Source: Siniperca chuatsi (lineage: Eukaryota > Chordata > Actinopteri > Centrarchiformes > Sinipercidae). Taken from it: 64,000 nt of DNA. Positions 25,301-38,600 of this stretch are shown here, piece after piece. A program made the position numbers and the translations under genes. Under the pieces are notes generated by a model. That model was not told the origin of the DNA, searched no databases, and saw only the letters and a list, made by a program, of their open reading frames with translations. The stretch is taken from assembly GCF_020085105.1 (NCBI RefSeq), contig NC_058051.1, positions 4,856,001 to 4,920,000 of the forward strand, written 5' to 3'. The stretch's first letter is position 1. Every line of letters begins with the position of its first letter.

Positions 25301-28300
25301 AGAACATTTAGCATGTTATAATGTCATATAATAATTATATAATAGATTAGACAGACTGGTGGTTTGTCATAGCTGGGTGACCACAAAAATGATCCACAGT
25401 GTATGAAATAATCTGCTGATGGAAATCCTTAGGCTCAGGCTCTATCTCAATGTCTTAATCACTGTGGCTTCACTTCTCTGTTTTTTTTTCTTTAAAACAG
25501 AAAAATGAAAGTGAACATTTATTTGATCAGAAATTTTACAAAAAGATTCTTTTAGAAATGCATCATCAACCAAGGATGTACAGCATCGACTGTTCTCCAG
25601 CTCAGCTTACTGTGTAAATCCTGTAAACGATGGAAATGTAACACTTTAAATGCTAGTGAAGAGGTTGTGTGGTTGTCTTACATATCACTTCTGAAACAAA
25701 ATGAAAATGAAATGAATGAAAATGAAACTTGGACTTCTTGTTTTTCTTATTGTTTAAATATAGCTTGCACTTGAAAGCCGTTGTGTTTTTCTTAAACAAA
25801 CTGTATAGGCGCTTGTTTGCATACCTGCCTGGCAGCTTTCGTCGCTGAAACCTGAACATTTTGTCTTCCTCTCTTTCAGGAGGCCTCAGTCACTTCATGG
25901 ACCAAGCCCTGTGACCACGTTCGGGCCAAAGGCATGCATGCTCCAGAATCCACACGCAGTGATGTAAGTCGGACAGAGCAAATGGGTTTTGCGTCATTAT
26001 GAGTGTTTGTAGCCTTGTTTTGTTTTTACAGTCCTGAGTCAGTGTAAAACTGTGCATAGTATTGTCAGTTTGTGCAACACCAAAAATCCTGAAAGCCACT
26101 TGCTGTTGCTTTTAGATCTTGTTGGGCCAGTAATGATGCTGATGCTTGGGGTCAGTTCTAACACTGTTAATGTTAAACCTGTCTTTGGACCAGCATTAGC
26201 TGTCAGATGGCACTTATTTATTTGTTTAAGCCTGAACAGCACTTTCCCCATACTACATAATAAAATAGTGGAATTTGCAAACATGTTGAAATTTGGCAAA
26301 TTGTAAAAACGTTTGAACTGTGGAAATATTTAATACTCTGACACGTTAAAAAGACGAGGCCAGTACAGCCGACTGCCAACACAAGCTGTTAATGGTTTAA
26401 CCATCTTTGCGTGCACCTTTTTTTTTTTTTTAACAAGACGTTTCCTCCTTGGTGAAAGTCTATGGGATGTAAAGTAATGGAACATTATGGTGGATAAAAA
26501 CAAGTAACACGTAAGTAACAAGCAAGTTAAACGGGCATCAACTGACCTCACAGGTGGCAGCAATGATAGAACACCATGTGAGAGTACATTAGGCTAAACC
26601 CATTCTCCCTGTAACTGGTGAATACAGCATACCTATCTACATGGTATACTTCTCCTAAACAGGTTGTTTATGAGAAGCTTTTAACTTCATGAGCCCAGTC
26701 TTTCACTTAAATTTCCCAATATCCTCTTGTGTAACTTCAGAGTTAGTATTGCACACTGTATGTCAATGTCACATATATATTTATTCTTTATATGCTTGTT
26801 TCATTGCTTAAGGTGAAATATTGAAGCCAATGATGTGCTTTATGGCTGCACTAATACATCAAACATAGATCATCGTTGTGTTGACATTTTCCATAAATTC
26901 AGCATCATAGATTTGGTATCTTTCCAAACCTTGGGGTTCTATGGGTGCTACGTCATTAACAACAAGCACGGGCTGTTGTGAAAACGGAATTGCGAGTGGA
27001 AAAACTCCAAAACGGGAGCTGTGTTCATAAAACATACTGCTGACAAAGAAAGTCAACATACAGCCTGTCTGTCCCTGTATGATACAGCGAGAGAAACCGG
27101 TGTGTGTGCATTAATGAGACAGAGGTGTAGGTGGGTGTGTCCGTGTGTAGAGAAAAGAGAACTGAAGGGAAAAACAAGGTGAGCAGATTCCATGGGAAAC
27201 GCTGTATATTTGTTAAGCTCTAAGCTGCTCCCAATAACCAAGCGTATGCTACATGGTTTGAGTTGTGTCTCTACGAGAGACAGTGGAATATGTTGCACAC
27301 ATTGCCTGCCAATAAATAGACAGTTGTCAATTCATGTTACTTTCTCATCTCTTAACTTTAATACTTAATATACAGTGTTGTTAAGAATAGTTAAATAAAT
27401 AAATGACGCTACACAATAACTATTAGGCCTCAAATAGACCTCATGATCGGTGATCGGTATCGGTATCGGTCGATGCTGCTTCTAGAGATCGGTGATCGGC
27501 CCCAAAAATCCTGATCGGAGCACCCTTATTTATAAGTTCATGTACAGCTGCTTGTGCGTGAACTAACAAGCAACATTTAACATTTGAGAACACTGGTTTC
27601 TTTTGTTAAATGAAAAAAAACGTGTTTTTTAAAATAAAAATATGTTTATGTGTCTGAAAGTAAGGTATCAAAAATAGTAGGCCTATATTTTTTTTGTATT
27701 GATACCAAAACTCAGGTATCATATTGACATCGGTATATCACCCAGCCCTACAAACACGCAAGAAGTGAAGATGTCTGCGGTACAAGGCAGACAGAGCATC
27801 ATCTGGAACGATACCAAGTATCTGCTGATGTCTGAGTGTTGGAGACTTCAGCCGGTCAGATTACAAAGGATCTGCAGCCAGATAAAAAAAAAAAATACGC
27901 TAACTTTATTTGAGTTTATTGTAACTTGTCCAATTATTTATTTGTCCCCTAAAATTGGGCAACTATGTATAAAAAGGCCTACACTGTTCATCTGATGTGG
28001 GTGTAAACACCCTCACATTACAGCTGATAGCTGGCACTTTTAACGTCATAGTCATTGTTCAATTTAAATACAATGTTTACTATCGCATACGACAAATCAA
28101 AGAAAGAAATCCTCACATTTGAGACACGAGAATAGGAGAATGCTGATACGTTTTTTTTGTCGATCGATTAATCGATTATTTGACTAGTCTTTTCAGCTCT
28201 AATATAAAGTGATCCAACGCAATAGCCCTGCAATAAACACTACCTTCCTAAAACTCCTACCACAGTTTTTGTTCAGACTGTGTAATACAGGTATTTGTTC

Positions 28301-31300
28301 ATTTAATAGATTTGTAAGCATCTAGATGCAATGCAATGCACCTAGCAATATAACATATATATATAAAAATAATACAAATCAGTATGCCAACACAAATGAA
28401 TACAAAATCATATCAGCAACATTCTGACTTATCAGCAGAAGCTGAACACTTCACAAAGTAAGTAGATATTTAAGTATTGCAGAGCTATTGCATTGGATTG
28501 TGTTGTAGATAATAGGAGTTCATAGTAATGTGTCCATTGTCGAAACTGTTGCATAGATCTACTTAATGCGTCAGTAAGTCAGTAAGAGTTATGAAAGATT
28601 CTTGATGTTTTCCCATCAAAGCCTGGTCAGACTCGTGGCCTTTTGACTCCCTCAGTCACATAAGTGCCTCCCAGCACTGTTTTAGGCAGCAGTAATTTAA
28701 GGATTAGCTTCCTCAAAGCTGCTAGACAGGTTAAAAGTTGCAAAACCAAGCTATCTGTACTCCAGAATAAAGGTTAGGCTGTAGTACTTTTCGGAAGACC
28801 TAGTTCCACAGAGAAATACTGTGCAAACATACCTGAAAATATGAAGCAACACAATAGGTGATTTGGCCCCAAAGATCAGTAGTAAAGTAGGCACAGTTAA
28901 GACAATCCAAACTGAAAAGTGACAACTTCATTCATTCTCTGTGGAAGGCTGTGGATGTGATACTGCTCAAGGTAGATGTGCACAGCCAGCTTGTTTTTTT
29001 TTTTTGTATGGTATTACTTTAAGCTTTAATTGTTGGAGAATCTCCCCTCATCATAATGGTTCCTGACGCCCTAAACACACCCTGAAACGAAATACAGCAA
29101 TGTCCCAAGGAGTTGTTTTAGAGCCAGCCTTGTCAGTACACTGTGTTCTAAATTCTGTCAGACGTACCAGACTGCACACGGATACTACATATGCTGTGGT
29201 ATACCACTAAATGTACACAGAGCACTGACATAATGTGCCCATGTAGGCCTGTTTGTCATACCGTAAAATGCAGAGTCAAGCTTTTCAACTTATTAAATAT
29301 CTTCTGTTTAGTTCTTACTTCGTCAGCAACTTCATTATCAAAATGTTCCGATGCAAAAGAAACTCTCGCCATGGTTTCCACACTGGTGCACCTATTGAAT
29401 TATAAATACAGATTTCTCCCAGTCAAAAGCATATGTAGATGTTGTTTTGACTTCGTAATCTGACCCGGTGAATAGTCTGAAGCTTTCCTGAATGTATACA
29501 CTGTAATGTGAAAATATCATGGGATACTAGAAGGTCTTTACATTGTAGTTCTTAGGGTTGTTGCGCAGTTTTTCTAGGTCCCATTTGAACTTTGTTTGAA
29601 TACTGGACCTTATTCACTGTTGATGGCATATTTTGGTACATTAAACTTACACTGTATGTTCCTTTTTCACAGTACATGACCTTATGCAGCTACTCTTAAT
29701 CCTGAGTTCTCTAGATAAAGACTAATACCATCAATAGGTTATGCAGAAACAAGTTAGCTCTCAGAAATGTTTGCTAAATATACATCAACAGATGTTTAAG
29801 TTATCATGGTGACTGTACACATCATGTGCTACATCATTTACCCACGTAGCCCTGTAGATATATTTCACCCTGGACTCTCCCTTCCTGCATGTCACCAGGC
29901 CACATTGTCTCTTCTTGAAAATGGGTCACAAAATAAAAAAAGCCACTTTTCTTGTCTACATAATCAGTTTATTTATTCATAAAAGGTGAAGTTTAGACAT
30001 TATTTCCTTTAATTAACTAGGGGATATCAAGCTTTTAAAAAAATAGGTAGAAATGTAAACCGCAAAGTAATTCATCTTAGTGATACAGTGTGTATTTTCC
30101 ATGTAGCATCTGTCATTATTTTAGGTAATTGATTCTTTAAATAAAGAAGAATGATTGTGGAAACTTAGATAGCATTTTGGGTTATGACACCTGTCATTAC
30201 AGTGGATATACTAGTTTTAGGAACAGTCATATCATCGTTGTGTTTCAGTAGATCACACCTGTCCAATAAGAAAAGCCCTTCCCTGAAATGGGTGTGTTCA
30301 GCACAGCAAAGTGGGTGGGGGCTGAGATGAAGTCAACCTTAAGATGAGTTAGAGCTTTAGTTCAGCAGCAGAATGCACCAGGAAGGTTTAGTGTTAAGTC
30401 CTCAGTGGGACAAATATAGCCACAGTGAATCCAGCTCGAGGGGTTGTTAGCTGATCCTGGAACCCGAACCACAGCGCATGGAGAGACTCTGAGGCTCACT
30501 CAGCCTCTCAGAGAGCCGGTGGCTGACTCACAGCTTGCCTGCAAGAAGTGAACTGAGTTGCTCCAGCTACTCTACAATGTGGCGCATTCGAGGAAGTAGT
30601 TAGAGGTTGTAATGACTTGTTTTGTCTGTGCGGGCCACCGGGACAGAGCCCCGTTCTCCAGCTGAGTCAACCTGAAGCAGCATCCTCGTTACATGTGTAC
30701 AGCAATGAAGTTCAACCAGTGCACACTGCAGGACATTCCTGGAAACCACAACGAGAACAAAGTGTGGAAATGGTGAGCGGAGCTTCTAGCATCTTTCCTG
30801 TCTCTTTCTCAACAGAGAAAACATGTTTGATAGCTGATTATTTACTGGCACCACCAGGCAGCATGTGGATTACTGCCAACCAGATGTTCAGAGAGCTTCA
30901 CTGCAGTAAGCTAATAGTAATATTAAACTGATGTCATGTCAGAGGCATGCTTCAAAAGTGGAGTTTTTTGGGGGGTTTTTTAAATGAAAAAAGGAAAAAT
31001 GTATATTTGTCTTGAGGGTTTGGGTGATACGCATTTTGGAGGCTGATGTGATATCAAGGTTTAGTTGTGATACCAAGTTTTAGTCGTGCCATGTCAAGTG
31101 GTAGTTGTAACACTTTCAAAGTGTCTGTGTGTTATCACAGGCTGGCTGTTGTAATAGCATGGCCCTGTGGTTTGGACAGAGCGGGGTTGTTGAATGAAAG
31201 GGGAAGGTCAGGGTGTGGATGCTTTGAGGTGGTCAGAGGAGAAACTGTTCATGAATAGATCACAGCTCGTCGCCGCTTCAAATGCTAATGAAGTTTTGCT

Positions 31301-34300
31301 TTGCGTCCTGGACTTGTATTTGAAACCAGGCCTGCACAACTTCAGTTTTCTCTTTGTACTTGTCCATGGTTGGTTTAATCAGGTCCACGTAGTTTAGGAA
31401 ATGTTTTTTACTATATTTAGATTTTTGCCTCCAACTGTGGTACCTTTTTAAACATTTAGATGCCACAGGCGATTGATACAACAACCTGTACAGTAGAATG
31501 CAATCTGATACTAGTAATTACTGTAAATAATCGGTGGCAATTTTAAGGCTTTAGTTTCGTGTTTTTTGTATTTAACCGCATTATATTGTTTTGGTGTTTT
31601 TGAGTGGACAAAGGAACAGGATATGTAATATATAATAATGCTGCTTTCTTATGTTATTTGTTGGGACTAAAGAGTTTTGTATGTGTGTGTGTGGTGTGTA
31701 TTTGAATCACTGGTCACCTGTTCAGTATCATTGGTGGTTTGCAGGTTTTTATACCAAACAGCAGCAGCTGATTTCAGTGGATGTAATGTGTCATTCCATG
31801 TCAAATCAGATAGAGGTTTTTGTTTACATTTTACATTTTGTTCAAACTGTATGTATGTGCTATTTGAGACCCAAAAATAAGTCCTGTAAAATATTTTGGC
31901 TGAATTTTGGAGAGAAAAAAATTGCCACTGGGAATGTTGTCATTTTCACCCCCTAAAAAATCGGGCTCTACAGTATATGTGAACATTTTGTGTGTAAAAT
32001 TACAAGTTCCTTCCATGTTGTCTTCATGTTTAAATGTTAAAAGTTATTGTGCCCTGTCGACGACTAGCATATACAAAAGGTTTGAACAAAATCTCATTTG
32101 ACACGGAATGACCGTAATATGATGTCCTGGCAGAGTCCTCAGGTGGGGAGAAAACCTGCAGAGTCTTATGTCAGTATATCACATGTCATATCAGAAGAAG
32201 TGGGGGAAAAGCAGGATGGCTTCCTGTTGCTGCAACTTCCAAGTAATCAAGAATGTGTCTGATAATTTTACTATTTATTTTGGACTTAAACAGTAGTAGA
32301 TAGTAGACCACAGGTGAGGCTGGCGTAGACATGCTGCTACAATCTGTTAGGCTGAGTAGAGCCATCGGAGCCCACAAAAAAATCTTGTACAGTAAATCAC
32401 TATTACAAGACTAATGGAAGAGTATCAGCTCGTATTCACAGAAAAACTGAAATGACGTGAACGCAGCATTGACATAGCACATTGCAAGGGGTCGTGCATG
32501 ACCAGAGGGAACAAGTGTGAAGTGGAATTAAAGTTGAATGAATCTGATTCATGTGGGAACAGTAAACAAAAGTTCTTTCATGCTAGCAAGTCTCTCGAGA
32601 TCAAAGTTGGCAAAATGTATTCAGACAGCAAAACAACATGTTAAGTACAAGATGGACATATTTTTGAGAGAGACGAAAATAAAACTAATGGCCATCAAGC
32701 ACATATGTTGAATATGTAGCCTGTCTTTCCTTCAGTTCCTCCAGCGTTTTGTATGTAAACACTCTGGCAGTTTGGGCAAAGTTTAACCAGCATTTTTCAA
32801 CAGTTAACTTCCGTTAAGGTGAAAGGGAACATCCACTTGTAATTTAAATAAAATTACATTTACCCTGCTTTTTTTGTTCCTGATTTCTTTAATATTAATA
32901 ATCATTTATTTATATATATATGCCGTAGGACATTGTTCCCCACCCCTGTAATAATGAATGCATGCATTCACGTGCGTGAGCCATTGTAATATGTGTGGTG
33001 CAACATCACTCACTGTGTTGGAGAAATAATCATTTAGCTTAAAATATCAAACACTAAATATTCATTATTACACAACTATATTTACATTTCCATATCTGCA
33101 TGTATCCCATTTGTTCCCATTTATTGTTATTAATATTAAGTTTGGGATCTGTAGCCAGTTCTGGGCCTGTAGCCACATGTATCTCTGAATGCATATATCT
33201 TTGAATCTTGGATGAAGTCTGCAATGTTATTCTGCTGTCAAGATAATGGTATATGTTCTCTTCTTACACAATGATTGCTTGCCTAGCAAGTAAAAGGAGC
33301 TAAAACCTAGCAGAACGGGAGGCTCCTCATGTCTTAGACAGAGGGGGTCTCTAAGACAGATACCGGTCCTGCGTGTTTGTTCTGCACAAGACAACTGGAT
33401 GTACTGAATATAACCCCCCCCTACTTTCCAGCGTTTGGGCTTGAACTGTTCACACAACTTCCTTGACACATTGACTTATTCGTTTATGTTTTCTGATATA
33501 ATTAAACTGAGTCAAATTGTTAGTTCCTTTGAGCGGATGCGAATAAGTAATCATCTCCTCATTCCCTCATTTAGTCTTAGTGACCCACTGATTGATACAG
33601 CAGGTTTTAACTGGGCATGAAACTGCCATTCTCCATGTGATGTCTGTAAATGCCATCGTATGATACAGATGCTAATTTGCAAGCCATTTAAAGCAGATCT
33701 AATGGTTGTAGTACAGTGTTGAGAGTATTGGGTATGGTATAGTGTATGTGGGCAGCCTGTGTCGGTGTAACCCTGCCTGCAAGAATTAATAATTTGATCA
33801 TATGACTCCAGTTGTGTGGTTTACCTTTGAATATATTTCACATATTGTGAACGTTTTCAATTGCCTGATTTTGTTCCTGTATTTTGATGAGAAATTCATA
33901 AAAAGTTATTAGAGGGACTAATGACGTGTAGATGTGGTACATTAGGGGTTTTTATAACATAATTGCCACTGTCAACAAAGTATTTTAAAGTCCACTACTT
34001 AAGTTTGTGATGGTTTTTCGTTTTCTTAGATTTCTTACTCAAATTAGTGAGGGCAGTTTAATCTAATGACTTATTTCGTCAAATCTAGGCTAATCATTCA
34101 TCACCATGGATCTATTGTGACATGCATGCAGTAATTCTACCTGTTAATGAGCTAATGCTGACATTTAGCCAGTACAAAAATGTATGAAATATTAGCTAAT
34201 AATGTCCTCATGCATGCTCAGTTCTAATCAAGCATTTAGAAAATGGTTGTTTCAAAGCTGTAATCATGTCTCAAAAATATATTCTTGTATAAGAACTAGA

Positions 34301-35567
34301 CTCAGCCTGTTGTACAATCAGTAACTGCCTAATATGTATGACAGAGCTGTAACTAATGAGAGCCATCAACAGACTTTGGTATTGTTAAATAATCCTAGAC
34401 TTGGACCTCTTGGCTATTTCCAGTTTAAACTTGTTCCCATTTTCCAAATCATTTGAATTGGTTTGAGCCCCGGGGTGTTCAGAGTTTCATGCCTCCTTAG
34501 TTATTTTTAGGTTGTGTTTTTCCTCTGAGAACATCCTCACAACGTGTGGCTCTTCTCCTGCCATCCCAGAATGCACAATGATTTTAATTGGATGAGTACT
34601 AAGCAGTCCGGGTTATGATGAGTAGTTGGATGCTTCAGATAGTTAAGATAGATCTTACATCAGCCTGGATCTGAGGCTCGAGGCTCAGGTCTATGCTGAC
34701 GTAAGGGAGAATCCTTATCCAGAGACCGTTGAGTCCGTTTTGCCCTCCTGTGGTGAAAGTTGTGTTTTGTGTGTTCAGGCACATTCAGGACCCTGCCAGC
34801 CAGAGACTGACATGGAACAAGCCACCAAAAAGTGTCCTTGTCATCAAGAAGATACGAGATGCCAGTCTGCTCGAGCCTTTCAAAGAGCTCTGCATATTCC
34901 TCACCGAGGTATGACCACATATTCACTGACTCCACTCAGTGTTGACCACAGACCGTGTTGCGACAGCCTTTTAACAATGAACATAATTGCCATACAAACA
35001 TACGTGTTTGCGGGTGGAAGCTGGTGAGGGATCAGTGTGAAACCACTGTGTGCTGCCCTCTTCCATTCAAAGTCCTCGCTGTCAAATAAAAGAAAACCGT
35101 AAGAAACGTGTTGATTTTGATGAACTCGTGACCTTTCCAATGGTGTCATAATCAGGCAAAAATTTTTAGTTTTCAAATGACACTTACTCATAATAAAACA
35201 GTATTTTCTTTGTCTATTCATGCTCCGAAGATTTGATTAGGGTGGCTCCATGAGGGCACACTTTGGCTACTCTTATGTAATTATTCTTAATTATTAAATC
35301 TACCCAGGACAGTGTCATCTGTGAAAATAATGTCCCTCTTGTTAGCATATATATAGATTTCTTTGAATATTGTGCAGTGGCTGTTGCTAATCTTGTGTTT
35401 TTGTGTGTGTGTTGTAGGTGAAAAACATGATTGTTTATGTGGAAAACAAAATTCTGGAGGACCCAGCCATTTCAGGCGATGAAAACTTTGGGGCCATTAC
35501 TAAGAAATTCTGCACTTTCAGAGAAGGTGAAGAAACCAGACAGCCATCTTTGCTATGATTGTGTTGA

Positions 35568-35603
<36 letters not shown>

Positions 35604-38600
35604 TGGATAAGATTTTTAAAAGGTTTATTGTCTTTATATTTCTCAGATCTTGATGACATCTCCAATCGCGTAGACTTCATCATCTGTCTTGGTGGAGATG
35701 GAACTTTGCTGTATGCGTCTTCCCTCTTCCAGGTATTCAGCCAGGTGTTCCTACTGTCACTTTAAAAACAGACTTCGGATATGACATTATGACAATCCTT
35801 CTACTTATTTGTAGGAGAGCGTTCCACCGGTTATGGCCTTCCACCTGGGCTCCCTGGGCTTCTTGACGCCTTTCAAATTTGACACCTACCAGTCTCAGGT
35901 CACCCAAATTATTGAAGGTACTGAATGTTCTCTAACCTGTCTGCCAGCCTTGGTCCTTGGTGCAAAGCATATGTTGTGCTCCAGTTTTCATTTACAAAAG
36001 GAACTTCATATATTTGTATATGCATTGTATATAGGTAATGCTGCCATCATCCTGCGAAGTCGCTTGAAAGTCCGGGTGCTTAAAGAGAACTCGGAGAAGA
36101 AGGCCAGAGTGGACGAAAAGGGCATCATCTTGACTAATGGGGACATTGAAAGTAGCCGAAAAGCCATGCAGTATCAGGTACCGTCTGCACCTTAAACTAG
36201 GACTTTGGTATCTCTTGGTAGTGAGAAAAACATTTGAGCTTTTGCCACCATTCATATTCAAACTCTCCTTGCTAAGATGTAAATAGTTGGACTTGATGTC
36301 TCTTTGCTTGACATTGAATGTGAACGGTTGTTCTGTTCATCACCTGGTAGATGATTGGCTCTGTTTCTCCAAAACTATAGCAAACACACGCAAAAAGTTG
36401 TAAACATAAACACAAATAAACTGCTAACAGCCAATTGGGAGCCTATTAAGGAAACAATGTTTTTTTTATCAATGAGCTGCAGGACGCAGTTCCACAACAG
36501 GCTCAGTCCACACTGTAAATAGGTCAAAACAGCTCAACCATGTGGTGTCATCATAATGAGTCAGCTGTCTTCACCGTGGTGCTTGTGGGCTTTGAACCTG
36601 TTGTTAAAGAACAACACTGAGAGCAAACACTGTCATCAGCTCCAAAACAAGAAATGTAGCTCTGACTGCAGGTATGACATTAGTTTTTGACAAGTATTTT
36701 TACAGGCACAAATCCCATGATGGGGGCCTATATTACGAAGCAAGTTCAACAAACCCCGGATCTCTTTTTGTTATCTGGCTTCACTAACCCTAATAAACCG
36801 CAATCAGGCTAAGCGGTCACACAACGCTGGTTATCAACTCAGTAAGTCAACCCAAGTCAGCCCAGCCACGAGCACGTTCACATAAAAGGGGCGGTGTTTG
36901 CAGCATATGACCAATCGCAAACATGGAAAAGTCTACTGGTAGCAGAGCGGTATATTTTAAAAATGAAGAGCAAACCATAATATATTAGACAAATACGAAG
37001 AAGTTAAAACACATTATCCCGAAATGCAAGAAGGACGGCTGGCAAATAAAATGCAGACTGTGTGAATGCGTAAATTGATTAATAGGCTTATAATATCACT
37101 GCCCCATCATTAGGGCTCGAGAGCTGACTATAATTACATTTATAATAATGATAATAATAATAATAATAATAATAAAATGTATTTGTATAGCACTTATCAA
37201 AACCAGCCTTACAAAGTGCTTTACGCATAAGACACAACAATAAAATGCACAGTAATGTAGGAATAAACAGGCAGGCATAGGGATTAAAAGAGGAATAAAA
37301 GTTAAACACAATGAATGATTATAAACCATAAATAAAACACCGGATAAAATGTAAAGACATTGGGTGAATTAAAACTTAAAATAGAGCAGTGCCAGACTTA
37401 AGTGCAGAGTCAAGAATAAAGTATAATGGTACTCAATACTTAAGGATTAAAATAAACCTAAAAATTGCGAGACAAAAATATGGGAAGCTAGAAAGATTTA
37501 TGTATTCCATTAAATTAATATGTTGCTTAGATGTATTCTTATGGCGTGTGTATGACAATTTTAGCCTTATTCTTTGAGCTGCAACCCAGCAGTGTGAAAC
37601 GGACTTGGGAGCAAATAAAAGATATATATAAAAACATAATTCAAAGCGGTAAGTAGGCTTACTTTCATATCTTATAAGTACAACAAGTACAAGGCTTTAG
37701 TGCTTCAATCAGTGTCTGTTGTAGGATGATATCGGTAAAGCACGAGGGTTTTGTTGTTTCTGAACACTCTTGCCCTCCTAAGAGACCCTGTAACGATCTG
37801 CACCAAGCTTTTATTTTTTAATTCTTTTTTACTCAGCGCACCAAGCTCCACGGGATCTTCTATGAATGGTGATGCCATTTTCCAAGAGAACTGATTGGTC
37901 AGTAGCCCATATAGGCGGTACTTTTATACGCGTTGATCTGTTATCTATATCTGCCATATACCCGGGTAAGAAGTGAACCGCCGTATTAGGACTGAAAATG
38001 CAGGGTTAAACCTGAACTTACCTCGCTAACCCCAACTCCTGCTTCGTAGTGTAGGCCGCAGGTGTTAGCGATATCATGAGAAACAGCGTAGATGGCGTTT
38101 ATGGAAAACTGGAAATCGCTAAAGTTAACTCGTGAATGTGTATTCCCTCTGTGTGTTTCAGGTACTGAACGAGGTGGTGGTGGACAGAGGACCCTCATCC
38201 TATCTCTCCAATGTCGACCTCTTTCTGGATGGACACCTCATTACCACAGTGCAGGGAGATGGTGAGTGGGCAGATAACCTGTCTTGATGTTCAGCGGTCT
38301 GGGAAAATGTAAATACTTACACGGGATCGGTCTAGTTTGCACTGTACCAACACCATTCAACAAGTCTAGAGTCAGAGTGCTGACACACAAATCAGATCAG
38401 TGTTGAATGTTGATTAGGCAGCCAAGCATGCACTTTCACTTCCAGGACTGAGTTGTTTTTAATACACTCTGAGTGAAATCTGTCTGACAGCCCAAACAAG
38501 ACGGTCTGTGGATAGGGCAACGTTTAGTCTCTGCACCTCTGGCTGGCCTTCATCTACCAGCAAGCAGCGCACTTTGTACAGAAGTTTCTGGACATTACCG

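Larger units (their letters stand above)
22371..25879 (+). other. nadk intron 1, MITE copy and TG repeat
   Basis: It contains a TG microsatellite (23056-23078), a poly-T run near 24090-24109 and a hAT-like MITE copy at 24119-24430. Otherwise I see nothing recognisable. Confidence 0.75.
25964..34778 (+). other. nadk intron 2 (8.8 kb), repeats and a candidate exon
   Basis: This is the largest nadk intron. It contains the candidate alternative first exon (30693-30772) and repeat fragments at about 27440-27760 and 28158-28199. The rest holds no recognisable gene; the open frames there are short and unmatched. Confidence 0.75.
36178..38161 (+). other. nadk intron 7, carries a Harbinger-like element
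   Basis: Most of this intron is the 1.33-kb element at 36725-38057. The flanks show nothing else. Confidence 0.85.

Noticed and set aside
34740..35027. 95-codon open frame over nadk exon 3
   Set aside because: It is a shifted reading of the exon; the true frame gives [12 protein letters not shown].
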